Shown here: in pieces, positions 11,834-24,607 of the stretch
How positions within the stretch are numbered: the first letter of the stretch is position 1
Layout of the letters: each line of letters starts with the position of its first letter
Origin: Rhypophila decipiens
Lineage: Eukaryota; Ascomycota; Sordariomycetes; Sordariales; Naviculisporaceae
Reading direction: 5' to 3'
NCBI GenBank assembly: GCA_033297075.1
Contig: MU858050.1
Location: 248,001 to 312,000, forward strand
Length of the DNA: 64,000 nucleotides
Position numbers and translations under genes: made by a program
Notes under the pieces: generated by a model
Databases searched by the model: none
What the model saw: only the letters and a program-made list of their open reading frames with translations
Told to the model about the DNA's origin: nothing

Positions 11834-13372
11834 ATGTCTGACGACGACGACTTTATGCAGGCCTCTGACGAGGAGTACGATTTCGAGTACGATGAAGATG
11901 AGGACGACGACGAGAGCGGAGATGTCGACATTGAAAACAAGTACTACAGCGCGAAGCAGATGAAGAGAAGCGATCCCGATGAGGCTATTGTGGAGTTTTT
12001 GGGAATACCTCCATTAGAACAGGAAAAAGGAGAATGGGGATTCAAGGGTCTGAAGCAAGCTATCAAATTGGAGTTCAAGCTCCGCCGTTACGACAAGGTA
12101 CTGCTCTTGAGAATCTGCGCCCAGAGACAGGAACCACGCAATATCTGACAGATCTGTTAGGCAATAGAACACTACCAGGAGCTTCTAACATATGTCAAGT
12201 CGGCGGTGACGCGAAACTACTCGGAAAAGTCGATTGACAACATGCTCAACTTCATCGAGAAGGGTTCCGATGATCCCGGGGCGGGGGAATGCATCGAGAA
12301 GTTCTATTCGTCAACCTTGGAATGTTTCCAGAGCACCAATAACGAGCGTCTCTGGCTCAAGACCAACATCAAGCTTGCCAGACTCCTGCTGGACCGCAAG
12401 GACTACTACAACGTAGCTAAGAAACTACGTGAGCTACACCGAGCGTGCCAGAAGGAAGATGGGAGCGACGACCCGAGCAAGGGCACCTACTCTCTCGAGA
12501 TATACGCCCTCGAGATCCAGATGTACTCTGAGACTCGAAACAACAACCAGCTGAAGGTACTCTACCAGAAAGCGCTTAGGGTGCGCTCGGCGGTTCCGCA
12601 TCCGAAGATCCAGGGCATCATCCGCGAGTGCGGCGGCAAGATGCACATGAGCGAAGAGAACTGGAAAGAAGCACAGAGCGACTTTTTCGAGTCGTTCCGG
12701 AACTACGACGAGGCCGGTGACCTGCGGCGCATCCAGGTGCTCAAGTACTTGCTGCTCACCACCATGTTGATGAAATCCGACATCAACCCGTTTGACAGCC
12801 AGGAAACCAAGCCCTACAAGAACGACCCCCGCATCGCCGCCATGACGGAACTCGTCGACGCCTACCAACGGGACGACATTTATCATTACGAAAAGGTGCT
12901 CCAGACGAACAAGGACCTCCTAGCAGACCAGTTCATTGCCGAGAACATTGACGAGGTGACGCGCAATATGCGCACCAAAGCGGTAGTGAAACTGATCGCC
13001 CCTTACACACGGATGCGTCTGAGTTGGATCGCCGAGCATCTCCGGATCAGCCAGCCCGAGGTTCAGGACATAGTGAGTTACCTGATCGTCAGCGGCCGTA
13101 TTCGGGGACACATCGACGAGCACGAGGGGACATTCGAGATTGAGTCCAACCCAGATGCCGCCCGCACAGCGGCAATCGAGGGCCTCTCCAACGCCGTCAA
13201 GGACCTCTACACGGCAGTCTTCAAGGATGACGATGGGTTCCGTGTGCTGTCGCAAGAGCCGGGCGGCGTCTTTACCGAGTCGGGTGATGGACCTGATGGT
13301 ATGCGCTACATTGGGGGGAGAAATGCTAGGGGCCGGAAAGGGAAGAATCTGGCCAGTTTGGGGATGCACTAG
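11834..13372 (+). CDS. csn2: COP9 signalosome subunit 2 (CSN2, PCI protein)
   Basis: CSN2 is a scaffold subunit of the COP9 signalosome, which removes Nedd8 from cullins and so controls SCF ubiquitin ligases. Two exons, 11834-12097 and 12161-13372, give 491 aa. The 63-nt intron starts GTACTG and has a CTGAC branch before TTAG. The N terminus is a long acidic run (residues 2-40) ending DIENKYYSAKQMK, typical of CSN2. Helical repeats follow (FIEKGSD, YNVAKKLRELH). The C-terminal PCI/winged-helix region has KVLQTNKDLLAD, YTRMRLSWIAEHL and SYLIVSGRIRGHID. The tail RKGKNLASLGMH is Gly/basic. Exon 1 starts at the first ATG of this frame after a 5' UTR. Identity is secure; the length matches the fungal family. 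Confidence 0.95.
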
Positions 13373-13946
13373 AAGCACCCATTCAAGTGAAACCTCCCGG
13401 TAGGGCAAGGAGTGTGCGCATGGCCACGGGAGATGGCCAAGTGAAGTAGAGGGTGGTTTTGCTTTTGTACCTAGCTATGTATGGTTAGACAGGACACCCA
13501 TAATGATGGTAACGCATTATTTCGTTTTATGGGAATGGGTCGTTTCTTGTTAGACGGGTTAAGGAGTCGGCTGGGGACGAGGCATAGAGTGACTGGATTC
13601 ACGAGGCTCCAGCATAACCCTTTGAGTGCCTCTAGACTATGCGTTTATTTAACCAATGGTCCGTGAATGAAATTTGGACCTCCTTGATTCAAGTGCATGT
13701 CGATAGTTTCTGGATTTGAACTGATCCAGGCTTGATCCAGAACGTGATAGCATGAGGACCAGACACGAATGATATACAAGAAAACCACCCCATCCCAAAA
13801 CGCCAATGCTTGCGGAACATCCCAATCTTTGCTTCATCGCTGTACTTTGCTTGCTTGTCATGATAAAATGTCAACCGCATAATCTCAAAGAGTGAACTGA
13901 TACTGTGAGTTGTTCAAGCCAAAGCGAGCAACAGCCCTGGCGTATC
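13373..13946. other. Convergent 3' flanks of csn2 and mccA
   Basis: The tails of two converging genes meet here. No third gene is seen. Confidence 0.6.
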
Positions 13947-16337
13947 TTAGGCATCATGGGAAGCTGCCGCATCTTCCTCAAAGAGGACAAGAACAGTACC
14001 CGCTTTGCAAATATCCTATGGTAGAAAATTGCCATGTTAGCCTGATGAGTCCAGCCCTTGGATTTGGGAATGGGAGACTTACACCTTGCTTATGTGCCAA
14101 CTTCTTGATAACGCCCTTTTGGGGGGACCTAATGACCGTCTCCATCTTCATGGATTCGATACTACAGTCGAAGAAGCAACGTTAGCAATCATTTCCTACT
14201 GTCTCTTGATAAACTTGGCATCAACAGGGGAAAAGAAAAAGACTTACACAACCAACGGAGCACCTTTCTCCACCTCCTGCCCTTCTTCGACCTCATTCCT
14301 GAGGATCTTGCAGGGCATAGGCGCAACTACACTCGCAGCCATTTCTTTCAGCCCAAGCGCCTTGTCAAACCACGCAGGCGGCTCAAGCGAAAGCTCCGTC
14401 TTGTGGCCAAGCTGGAAAATGGTTAACTTGTCGTCCCTAGTGGGATCCCGCACCAGCGTCGATTCGACCCGTGTCTTGGGGAAGAATGTAGTCAACGAGG
14501 TCTTGGTATCAGATGGCGAGGTAGAGGTCGATACAATATTCTCGTAGACTTGAGGAGTTTCCGTCTCGCCTCGTGAGACGGCTACCTTGAACAAGTCCCG
14601 GCCCGTCTGGGTTACAGAGACGTTGACCAGTTTGCCTTCCTCGACGCTGGAGTCGTCCTTTACGCGGAACGCAAACTTACGGTTTTGCAGCGTCGGCGTC
14701 TCACCGAAGCCGAGGGTTTGGCCGTGAGGACTGCTTTGCATGGTATTGGCAGACATCGAGTTGGCAATCTGGGAGTTGAGCATGCCCAGAGCAGCCTGGA
14801 CAAAAACCTCATCAGTGACGTGCTTAGGCTTGAAGAGCTCGTCCTTCCACTTGTCGATAAAGCCAGTCTCGAGATCACCCTCGATGAATGCTTGGCTCCG
14901 GCACAGCTTCTTGAGGAATTCAATGTTGGTGCTGAGCCCAACGACCTCGTAGTCGCGCAAAGCGAGCTCCATTTTCCGGATGGCTGTTTCTCGGTCCTTG
15001 CCCCGGACAATGAGCTTCGCGATCATGCCGTCGTAGGCTTCTGAGACGGTGTCTCCTTCGATGAAGCCCGCATCTATCCGAATATCTTCGCTTGTCATGG
15101 GCGTTTTGAGATGTACCAGCTTGCCCGAGTCTGGGAAGAATCCCTTCTCGGGGTTCTCTGCGTATATCCTGGCCTCGATAGCGGCTCCCCTCTCATGTAT
15201 TCTCGCCTCGATCTCGTCTTGTGTCAGAGGCAGCCTCTCGCCTGCCGCGACTCTGAACTGCCACTCGACCAGGTCGGTGCCCGTGACCATTTCGCTGACT
15301 GGGTGTTCAACCTGCAACCGAGTGTTCATCTCCATAAAGTAAAACTCCCCAGTGTCCCGATCTAGGATGAATTCGACGGTGCCGGCACCAACATACCCAA
15401 CTGCAGTCGCTGCTGTTCTCGCTTTATCCCAGAGATCATGTCTCGTCGCATCATCGAGCAATGGGGCGGGGCTCTCTTCCAGAATCTTTTGATGCCTCCT
15501 CTGCACACTGCAGTCTCGCTCGCCGAGCGCAACACAGTTTCCATACCGGTCGGCAAAGACTTGTACCTCGACGTGTCTGGGACGCACAATATACTTCTCG
15601 ACCAGCATAACCTCGCCGCCCTCGCCGAAACTGGCGCGCGCTTCCGCCCGGGCACTCTTGAGCTGCGCCTCAAACTCCTCCTCCGTTCGCACAATGCGCA
15701 TACCCTTTCCACCTCCACCCTTGACACTCTTCAATAAGACTGGGAACTTGATTTCACGAGCCCGAGCCTGGAGCTGTTCCACACTTTGTTCTTCCCCATG
15801 ATAACCAGGTACACATGGCACGCCAGCATTGGTCATGATCTCCTTGCTGCGGGCCTTGTCGCCCATATCAGCCATGGCCTTGGCCGGCGGCCCAACAAAG
15901 ACAATGCCCGCATCTTCGCACGCCTTGGCGAACTTGGGGTTCTCGCTCAGGAACCCGTACCCCGGGTGCAGCGCTTGGATGCCGTGTTGTTTCGCGAGCG
16001 CCACGATGCGGTCGCCGTCAAGATAAGCAGCGGCTGGGCCTAGGGCGAGAGAATGCGGAGCGCATTTGGCGTGTTGCGACGCCGCGTCAATGTCGGTGTA
16101 GAGCGTGGTCGTGCGGATGCCCATGGCCGCGGCGGTGCGCGCTATGCGCAGCGCAATCTCGCCGCGGTTGGCTATCAGTAGCGAGGTGATTGGGTTTACT
16201 GAAGACGCATTTCCCGAACCAGAGGCATGGGTCGTTATGGATGCCGAGGAGGCTGGCGCACCGAGAAGACGAGCTGCTGGCGCAGGGCGCAGGGCCATTG
16301 CCCTGAGACGGTGCTGCGATCGTTTTAAGGTACGCAT
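13947..16337 (-). CDS. mccA: 3-Methylcrotonyl-CoA carboxylase, biotin (alpha) subunit
   Basis: This subunit carboxylates its own biotin with ATP and bicarbonate for the beta subunit to transfer to 3-methylcrotonyl-CoA, in mitochondrial leucine breakdown. Three exons, 16337-14248, 14161-14083 and 14015-13947, give 745 aa. The N terminus is an Arg/Ala-rich, acid-poor mitochondrial targeting peptide (about residues 1-50). The biotin carboxylase domain starts at ITSLLIANRGEIALRI. It contains GYGFLSENPKFA, the ATP-grasp loop KGGGGKGMRIV, and EMNTRLQVEHPVSEMVTGTD. The biotin attachment motif ESMKME (biotinyl Lys702) is carried on a 79-nt exon. The last exon encodes DICKAGTVLVLFEE and ends HDA. A pyruvate carboxylase would be far longer, and a propionyl-CoA carboxylase is less likely from the ESMKMETVIRSP motif. 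The neighbours are not the beta subunit or isovaleryl-CoA dehydrogenase, so the cluster known in Aspergillus is absent here. Confidence 0.94.
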
Positions 16338-17189
16338 CTTGAATTTGATATTGTGGTGAATCTAGTGCTCTTGCAAATATCACCAGAACAAGAGAAATGG
16401 AGGAGATATAGCAAAGATGAGGAGAGGAGAGCGAGAAATGCGTCGAGGAAGCCAGTGTAGATCAACCCGAGGATCAAGAACTCGAGGCCGACAATAGCCG
16501 TTGGCCGCTACAATTGATTTACCCCTGTAGCTCGACCTCGACGGCCAAGTGCCCAATTGACCAGGCACGCTGATAGACCCCGTGACCTACAAAACCCGTG
16601 CTCTAGCTTGGCAGTTACGAATTCATTCCAGTTCAGAGAAAAACTGCGATTTCCCCAATGTCAACCAAAACACCATAGGTATTTAATGCAGATTCACGGG
16701 TATCGTCGCCCAGGACTGCGGCCCGGATCCAGTCAACAAAGCTCCCACGTCATTGGGACAAGGGTGGATCTACCTCCCCCGCATTAGTAATGCCCCTCTT
16801 CTTTCCCCAGATGCAGGGGTGCAGCGTCTTTCGTCCCAATCGAATCACCCCTCCATCGGATGATTGTCGACCATGCCCATTGTCAAACCCATGAGCTCGA
16901 GACATTCCAAAGACGATTCTTCACCTCGTATCGGTGTCCTTCAGTCCCAAACCTCGCTGTTTGTGATACATTGATGGTACATCTCCAGACCACGATCGCC
17001 TTGCTACCGGTACATATCGACTCCATTCGTCGATCCATCATCTATCTCCACTGGCTGGCTGTCACCCAAAACCTTAAAAGATAGTCAAAAACATCTGCTT
17101 CCTTGGCTACTGGTATTCAGTAGGGAATCGAATCCCAAGAAAGTCGGAGAGACAGAGATCACCGTATATTTACAACGCCCACTATTACA
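16338..17189. promoter_or_regulatory. Divergent upstream region, mccA / PNPOx-like gene
   Basis: This 852-bp region lies between two divergent starts. It presumably holds both promoters and 5' UTRs. No distinct box could be fixed by eye. Confidence 0.45.
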
Positions 17190-18042
17190 ATGGCACAGCA
17201 CAACATACCACTATCCTACGAGGCCTCAGAAGGGGTCAGCGACACCATGAAGGTCACCCCAGAGCTCCCAAGTGAAGTGGTGCAATGCCTCAACAATGCG
17301 CGCTTCCTCCATCTGGCCACCTGCAATGACAACATCCCCCATGTCTCGCTGATGAACTACTCTTACCTACCCCACACGCCCTGGGATGACTTACCCGTTG
17401 TTATCATGACTACCAACCCGGCGAGCAAGAAGTATCACAACATAATGGCGAATCCTAACGTCTCCCTGCTGGTACATGACTGTATGTCGATCCAATCCCA
17501 AATCCCCCCAGCCCATTACATGAAGCGCCAACTAACTAGGATATTTTACCGCAATAGGGGTCTCCCACCGTCCATCAACCTCGGCCCAGCGACGCATGTC
17601 AGCCGGCGGCTCGCCAGGCCCCGAGGTCCGAAGCACGCTCGCAGAAATGCTATTCAACCTCAACTCGTCAGCCGTATCTTCCATCAGCGCCACCATAGGA
17701 GGCAAGGCGCGCGTGATCGAGCCCGGCTCCGAGACGGAGAAATACTACCGCGACGTACACATTGAGAACCATCGCTTCGAGACGGAAGCCTCAACCGGCA
17801 CCGTCGGTCTCGGCCCATTCGCAGGATTTAACAATCAAGCCGCACCGCCGGCCCAACAAGGAGACGGCGGGAGGCAATGTTTTGTCGAGGGCGAGGCAGT
17901 CTGCGTCATTGTTGTGCGCATCCACGAGGTGCGCATCGCGGACTGGAAAGGCAACGTGACGGATTGGGGCATTTCGGCCAACGATACTCGCACCGTTGAG
18001 GCTTCTGGTGGCGGCCCTGTCGTCAATGGCAACGCTGATTAA
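17190..18042 (+). CDS. Pyridoxamine 5'-phosphate oxidase-like FMN protein
   Basis: This is a split-barrel flavin-binding family protein (Putative_PNPOx; yeast YLR456W/YPR172W type). Its true reaction is not established, so the PNPOx name is structural only. Two exons, 17190-17481 and 17558-18042, give 258 aa. The 76-nt intron begins GTATGT and has an ACTAAC branch before AATAG. The N-terminal half carries ELPSEVVQCLNNARFLHLATC and PHVSLMNYSY. It continues with VVIMTTNPASKKYHNI and PNVSLLVHDW, the core flavin-site strands. The C-terminal half has LNSSAVSSISATIGGKARVI and the family tail VRIHEVRIADWKGNVTDW. It is divergent from mccA. Family assignment is firm; function is open. Confidence 0.88.
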
Positions 18043-19105
18043 TTTTTTTGTCGTTACTTACTCACCTTTTATTAATTCCGATTTCCCCCGGTGCTGTAGT
18101 GGTCTGGCGTGCGTGGTTTTGAGGAGGGCACCAGGGAACGAACTCTAGGCGTTAAACATGGTTTGATATATATGTATTCCATCGGCAAGGGTAAGTAAGC
18201 TAGGAAATACCAACACCGGCTTCTGAGAGTCGAATTGACCAAGTTAGACAACTGTTATAATACAGACACTTTTAGACGTCTCTGAGGGTTTTCACGGTAC
18301 TGGACACGTTCAAGCACCCGAGCCTTATCAGCTATCAAACTTGATCATCAAACGGTGGGATACATGCCGGTACCACTCGATAATCCACCTCCATGTAAAA
18401 ATAACTGCATGTTCTCTTAAATCCGTCGAAAAGACTAAAGATACATACATCCATTTAGTAAAAAAGGGTTATAATGTCGTCGAATTAGGATACATCGGAA
18501 CTTTAGATGTCATACATATATGGCATCTTTAACCGAGACCATCTTTACCTGGAGAACTAATGTCTTATATCAAGGCTACACTTAGACAGTCGAGGACTTC
18601 CGACACAACGGTTGAGACAAACACACCATCACATCATTGTTCCGGAAGCGAAAACACAAAAAGTTTACTTAAGAATGAGCTAAAAGAGAAACAAGAAACA
18701 CCAAAATCAACAAACTCCCAGCTTTTACTTTTGGTGTCCCGTCCCGTCCAGTCAGCCCTAGTTCCTCGCGAATCTGGATTTGTTGTTGTGTGTGGTTCCA
18801 CCCATCTAGTAAAGGGGGAAAACAAAAAGAAAGAAAATTAGCCTATTGCCCATCTATGCTTGTTGTTGGTTGTCCGTTACAGTTCCTACCCACTTGAAAA
18901 ATACAGACCGGATATGATACCAATGCTCCAGATAAGTTGACCTGTTCCAACAGAAAGAAAATAGAGAGAGGGGGCAAAAGGTGTAGTATACAGGTTGGGA
19001 AATCAATTCAGTCAACTCCGGGGAATGGGATGCTCTCGGCAAACATAGGAAACCAGTAAATAACACAGGCTTCGCGCCCTTGACGAGCGCAGAGGTTGAC
19101 CAAAA
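18043..19105. other. Convergent 3' flanks
   Basis: About 1.06 kb between two convergent genes. It is A/T-rich with only short frames. I see no RNA gene or conserved ORF. Confidence 0.55.
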
Positions 19106-20984
19106 CTACGCCTTGCTGGCTTTCACCCATTCCAGCACTTCGAGCGCAGCCATTACCAGGCCAAGGGTAGAGGGTAGAATCCTGTCTCAATGTTAGCTCA
19201 TCGTAATCACACAGGTTTCACGGCTCGTATAGACCACATACCAAACGACGTAGCTCTGAAAGAGAATACTGCCCATGACCGTCTCGTACACGTTGTTGAT
19301 CTGGCAGATTTGAGCAAGCTGCAGCGCGCTTGGAGCACCCGTAAGGAGGAAGCAGACGATGATGAAGATGGGATCGGCCAGGATGCTGACAGGGACATAT
19401 CTGGCGATGATCGCCAGGATAGGTGTCATGATCAAGGTGGGCAAGAGCATGCGGGAGATGAGGGAAGCCACAAGCAGCTTTGTGCCTATTTCTTTCTCCT
19501 CGGGGTCCGAGTCATCGCGTTTCTGAGTGTTGCGGGCAAGATTCGCTCCAAGGACGACCAGAATCAAGGGCACAGCCACGCCCGCGGAGGACTGGATAGC
19601 ACTTGTCACGCTGCTGCTGATAAATGTTTTCCCGGGTTTCCCGTCTTTGTCTATGGGGAAGAATTCGTTATGCAAGCTGGGAACTAACGCGACAGAAAGG
19701 GCAATGAGCATCGCCCACAAAGGAGGGTTCATGAATTCCCAGACACCATGGGCCAAGCGCGTCGAAACACGGGAGAGGGCACTCAAAAGAGTCTGTATCG
19801 GCGTTGGGAGAGCATCAAAAACGCGCTGGCGAGTCCTGCTGAGCCATGTGGACGTTCGAACCTCGAGCCTCTGGAAGAAGAGCTTGTTCCGCATTCGCAG
19901 TCCCTCGACACCACTTGGAATTTCGGCCTCGTCGGTATTACCGATCCGTGGGAACGACATAATTCCGTCTGGAGTCTCGGTGTGGTCATACTCTTCAACC
20001 TGGCCAACTACGGCGACTGGGGGTTGCTTCGCAGCTTGCTGGTGTTTCTTCAGGTTGTCTTGTTCCTCGTCATCTGACTCGTGCGGCGAAGAAGTCGATG
20101 ACCCAGCGACTGGTGTTCGACCGGCAGGCTCATAATGTTCCAGGTCGTCCGACTGACTGGGTGCCCGGGACCCCTCATCTGCATCGTTGGTGTCGACTCT
20201 CGCGAGAAGCGCGTCGGCTTCGTCTTCGTGCTGTCCCAGGTACCGCCCTTCCTCGGCTGCGTGGTTGTTATATTCCTCATATTTGTCCTTTGGTGCGAGG
20301 AGAACATGGTACCCCCAACTCCATCTGACCAGCTGACCAAGCTGCTGGAAGATCATCAAATATAAGATACCTCGGGCACCAACTGAGTCATCGTTATCAC
20401 CTGGTTTCTGGTCCCAGTGCAGTCCGTCGATTGTCTGAGACAAGGAGAGGACGAGGGAGATGGGCAACGAGTTGGAGTTGCCAAATACACCCATAGCAGT
20501 GACGAAGTTAGACGCGCGTTTCTTGAAGCCAAAACATCTTGTAACGATGATCGAGACGAGGTACGACACTAGAGTCTGGATGACGAAAATGACGGGGATA
20601 ATGCCGAGTTCCGTGAGACCGTCGGCCTTAAGTTGGGAGGCAAGCTTGATAAAGACTGTCCAACACCGTTAGCAGCCAGATCATCGTATGCGTCTCCCAC
20701 AGCATTGAGAACTTACTCAGACAAGGCGTGAACAGCATAACATTCAAGTTGGCCAGAAACTTTTGCTTGTCGGCGTCGAAGTGACCCAACCTGGCGATGA
20801 CGTAACCAGGTAAGGCAACACAGACAACTTCCAGAACTGCCCCGAAAACCAACCACATGATATTGGCCGTAGGAGGATGTGAATGCTCTTGATTTATGAG
20901 AACGAGCTGTCCTGGAGTCTGATTCCAGATATCGCTGTCGGCCAACCGTCCTGATGTTGGCGAGCCGGAGGTGAGAAACGCCAT
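19106..20984 (-). CDS. Auxin efflux carrier (AEC/PIN-like) family membrane transporter
   Basis: This membrane protein belongs to the fungal branch of the auxin-efflux-carrier family (yeast ECM3/YNL095C group). These are thought to sit in the ER or vacuolar system, and the substrate is unknown. Three exons, 20984-20717, 20655-19242 and 19181-19106, give 585 aa. Introns have GTAAGT and GTATGT donors, and the second has a CTAAC branch. The first block of membrane helices runs from WLVFGAVLEVVCVALPGYVIA through LGIIPVIFVIQTLVSYLVS to SLPISLVLSLS. A long hydrophilic loop (about residues 200-350), rich in Asp/Glu/Ser, follows. The second block covers PPLWAMLIALSVALVP, GVAVPLILVVLGANLAR, and TGAPSALQLAQICQINNVYE. 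The last exon supplies the closing helix LPSTLGLVMAALEVLEW. The start is the ATG after an in-frame GTG. Confidence 0.92.
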
Positions 20985-22435
20985 CACGGTTACCTCGGGA
21001 TTCCCGCGTGTTCTGCCTGCAGAGCTACCTCGGATTTCGAATGTTGGGGAGAGATGACGGCAGAGGCGAAGAAAAAGATGGCGAAAGAAAAAAACAACGC
21101 GAAAAACGGCGGCGGCGTGGAGTGGTGAACAATTTTATGCTGTGAGGAAAGTTTAGGCGGCATGAAACAGCAACCGTCGTACCGGTATGGCGTTTTGCGT
21201 GGATCGCTGCTAGAGGTAGTGTACTGCAACGACCGGGAGGAAAGTACGGCACGGTGAGTTGAGGAAACCAACAATTTCGGTCGTCGTGATAAAAATTCCA
21301 ACGCAATGGTCAGATGAAGTTGCAAGCTTCAAATGTCTTCGGCTCTGATGATAAGTCCCGCAAATGGACTGGCAATGGCGTAAAGCCATCTCGACGAACA
21401 AAGCATGATAAGCAACGAGCTTCACCGTGGATTCATTGGCGCCGTTAGGACGGTACCCGTGCGATGACTTCAGCCGGCCAATGGGGTGAAGCAGTTCGGC
21501 CTTGGCAGAGCATTTAAGGTTGTCTAGGCACGGCGGCTGGTTCCTTTTTGGTGGACACAAATGTTACCTTTTATCTGCGCTAACCGGGGGCCTCCAGGAG
21601 AGCGAAGAGAGTTGTTGAATCCCGCGGGATGAGCCAGCCACTGAAAAACGCAAAGTGGGCCGGTGATGACGATAAGCCCAAAATTTTTACAACTCCACTA
21701 AGAGTCCGCTGACAAGCCAAGACGCTGAAGAAGCACAGACATGCTCATCATTGTCACCCAGACAGATCGCGAAAACGTGTCACTCTCTGGCTCTTCGGTT
21801 GGTTGAGTAACCAGAGGTGGTTGATGAGTGAGGTAGTGCAACTCCCATCCAGTCTGGAATCAATTGTCGTTTTCCATCCTTCATCTGCTGCTGAGTCGAT
21901 TTGTTCTTTCGAAACTGGCGAGGAATGTTGTATCCAACGACCTCGCTATCTTGTGTCGCTACGAGTAGGTAGACTGCTGCTCCTGAAGAAACCTAAATTT
22001 GCATTCCTAGAGAGGCGCGCGAAGCTGTGAGGGGTTCACAGACATTAAATCCGTATATGACTCCAGCTCTTCTTGCAATTCCTTTACCTAGTGTACAGAT
22101 ACGGATAGACCCCTTCAAAGAGACAAATTCGACGATGTCATCGATAGCTTAGACTTGGCACACGTCCACATTCTATGTTCCACATGCCCAAGTATATGAG
22201 CTCATATCAGCGCACCGTAATTCTCAGGCTCACCCAAACTCGAAAAGCTATTGGTGTTGAAAGCTACACCAAACAACAACAAACTGCTAAGGTATTAGCG
22301 GGCAGTGCGGACTGTCAAGAGCCACTGAGAGCCAAGGCTGGACGGCAGTTAGTCGTCGTCTCATTGATCCCCAACGTCTTGAAGGGACACCAAAATCGAG
22401 GCTTATACCTTCACATATAGGCAAATAGGGCAATA
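20985..22435. promoter_or_regulatory. Upstream region of AEC transporter gene
   Basis: This is the left part of a 3.6-kb divergent gap. It holds the transporter promoter and 5' UTR. No conserved frame is seen. Confidence 0.45.
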
Positions 22436-22497
22436 TTTGGAGCTACTGGTGTTTGAACCCACAATCGCCTTTGTGCTACTCGCCTAGCTATCTGCAT
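22436..22497 (-). other. tRNA-like relic
   Basis: On the minus strand a box-A-like TAGCTAGGCGAGTAGC (22475-22490) is followed by a B-box-like GGGTTCAAACAC (22449-22460) and then TAGCTCCA, which resembles a tRNA 3' acceptor end. The spacing is too short for a full cloverleaf and the 5' acceptor strand is missing, so this is a fossil at best. Confidence 0.25.
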
Positions 22498-24607
22498 GCA
22501 GGGCGATTTCCAAGTTCTCCTGGACCCCAATGGGACCCTGAACCCGTAATAGAAATTGCTGAATTTGAAGACGACGATCGTTCCTTGATTTTAACCTGCT
22601 GGAGTTCAGCTGGGCAGGGTCTGTAAGGGAATAGCAGGAGGCAACGTCGGCAACGTCGTGATATGCACCTCGACTTCAGCTTAACGATAGGAGGAATAAT
22701 GTGAATTGAATGCGACTTTGACGGCGTTTGGTTATCTGTGAACTTCAGAGCCTGCAATTTGCGGTGAGACCTGGTCCTTTCGTTAAACAGCGAGCCTCTC
22801 TACGATGGGTGCTCTGGCTGATATGAGGTCATCGGCCCATCGGTTCACTTCACACGTAACCTTGATTGAGGTTCCCGCGATAGCCTCCTGGAAAAGACAT
22901 CTTAGTGTAGACGACTAGTAGCTCTAACATCACCTCTGGGCAGGCAAATACTCGAATCTCAGCCACCCAGACGTCCAAGTGTTAATGACAAGCTAGTCTC
23001 CTCATGCGTGGCGTGTGTAATATCTGTGATTTTTGATCATGAGTTCCTTTTGATATTGCTCATACTCTGTTGTCCACTGGTTACGAGATGATCATCGTCA
23101 AAAGCCGACGACGTCCAGCAGATCATATCATGTCTTCCCCAGAAACGGCTGTAGCGTGTTTCAGACGAAGCTTTTGGCCCCTCGAACGCCCAAAGGCGTA
23201 TTTTCGACCTTGATTTCTCTTGATCATCTTCCTTGTCTTGAACGTCTTTTCCTCGGACCCTAGCATGACGAAAAACACGGGAATTGGGGGGCAAATCTGC
23301 ATGCAATTCTTCTCTTTCCCATGTCCCCAGGCCAAGCCACAATGGTCCCCGAATTACGTGTTGTTTTGTGTGAGCACCACAGAGTTCCAGCCCCAAGGGT
23401 AGCAGCCAAGTTGCCTTGGTACTCCGTTAGTGTGCGATCTTGGCAACAAGTGCACTTTCTTGGGCCAAAACGTCATCGTAACTCTTTGGAGTTTAGCGGG
23501 ATCTCGGCCAGTCCCACCTTCGGTTCACTCCTTTTTCGGTTGCATGTGCCATCCTGTCTTCTCTGCTCACCTGTGCAGCAGCTTATCTTGCAGCTTTTTC
23601 TGCACAAACAAGATGAGGAATGATTCAAAATTCGTTGAGGAAGTAAAGGGTCTCGTCTTGTTTTCGAGATGTCTGGAAAACTTTCTCGAAATTCTCAACA
23701 AGCAAAAGGGGTCATAATAACACGACGATTGTGACTCGGCGGCCCGGCTCCCATCGGATCCAGTGTTCAACGCCGGAAGCACCGAGAAACAGCAGAGCTA
23801 TCCGCCGCAGCGCCGCTAGCCCTTGTGCTGGCCCTGAAGCACAGCATAGCGGGGTGCCAACCCCTGTCGAAACGCTGGGCAAAGACAAGGAAGGAACCTG
23901 AAGGAGGGGCAACCAAATCACGGAGCAAAAGCCCCTACTTGCAATCTGCTGTAACCTCAAAAGTGACTTCCAGACCTCCTCTTCTGCATGTAGGCGCACT
24001 GGTGACCTACAATTTGGGCCAAGATACAAACAGCTCACTGCGAGCTCCTTGATTACGGACTGCAGACCAGACACGTCTTGAATTTCACCATCCGAAATCC
24101 CATGCCCTGCATCGCGACTTTGCTCTCAACAGAATTCGCCCCCCCATCTATTTCCCCCTATCTGGGACTCTTACATCCTTGACCATTACGAAGCCCCTTC
24201 ACCCTGGAAGCGCGCTACATTTTGCGTTATATCCTCCCGCTCTCCCCTCCACCCTCACCGAGAGACGTCCGCGCACCGCGACTATCTTTTTCCAGACGCC
24301 TTGGCCATACCAGATATCGTGCCTGCCTCCTTCTCCGGGTTCTCAACCCTCGAACTTCTATAGATATCTGCGAGGGCCCGCATATCACAAATCCGCTCAA
24401 GGCACTCCACGATACTTTGGCTTCCAGACAAAGATCAAGCGCCAGAGCGCCGCCCCGCGCCCGTCTCTGAAATTCCAACTATCCCCAACCACCGCTCAGA
24501 GAAGTTGAGCCCCGACGCCGACGGCGGACTCTTTTGCAACACCTGACACGGAAAGGGTGAAACCAACCCCGATAAGTTCTATTGCCATTGCCTGCCGGCT
24601 CACCACA
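22498..24607. promoter_or_regulatory. Long upstream region of pbs2
   Basis: About 2.1 kb leads into the pbs2 start. Pyrimidine-rich sequence between 24220 and 24350 fits a plus-strand promoter or 5' UTR. Several short frames occur but none looks conserved. Confidence 0.45.

Noticed and set aside
12434..13408. Long antisense frames over csn2
   Set aside because: They mirror the strongly biased codons of the sense gene and have no recognisable protein features.
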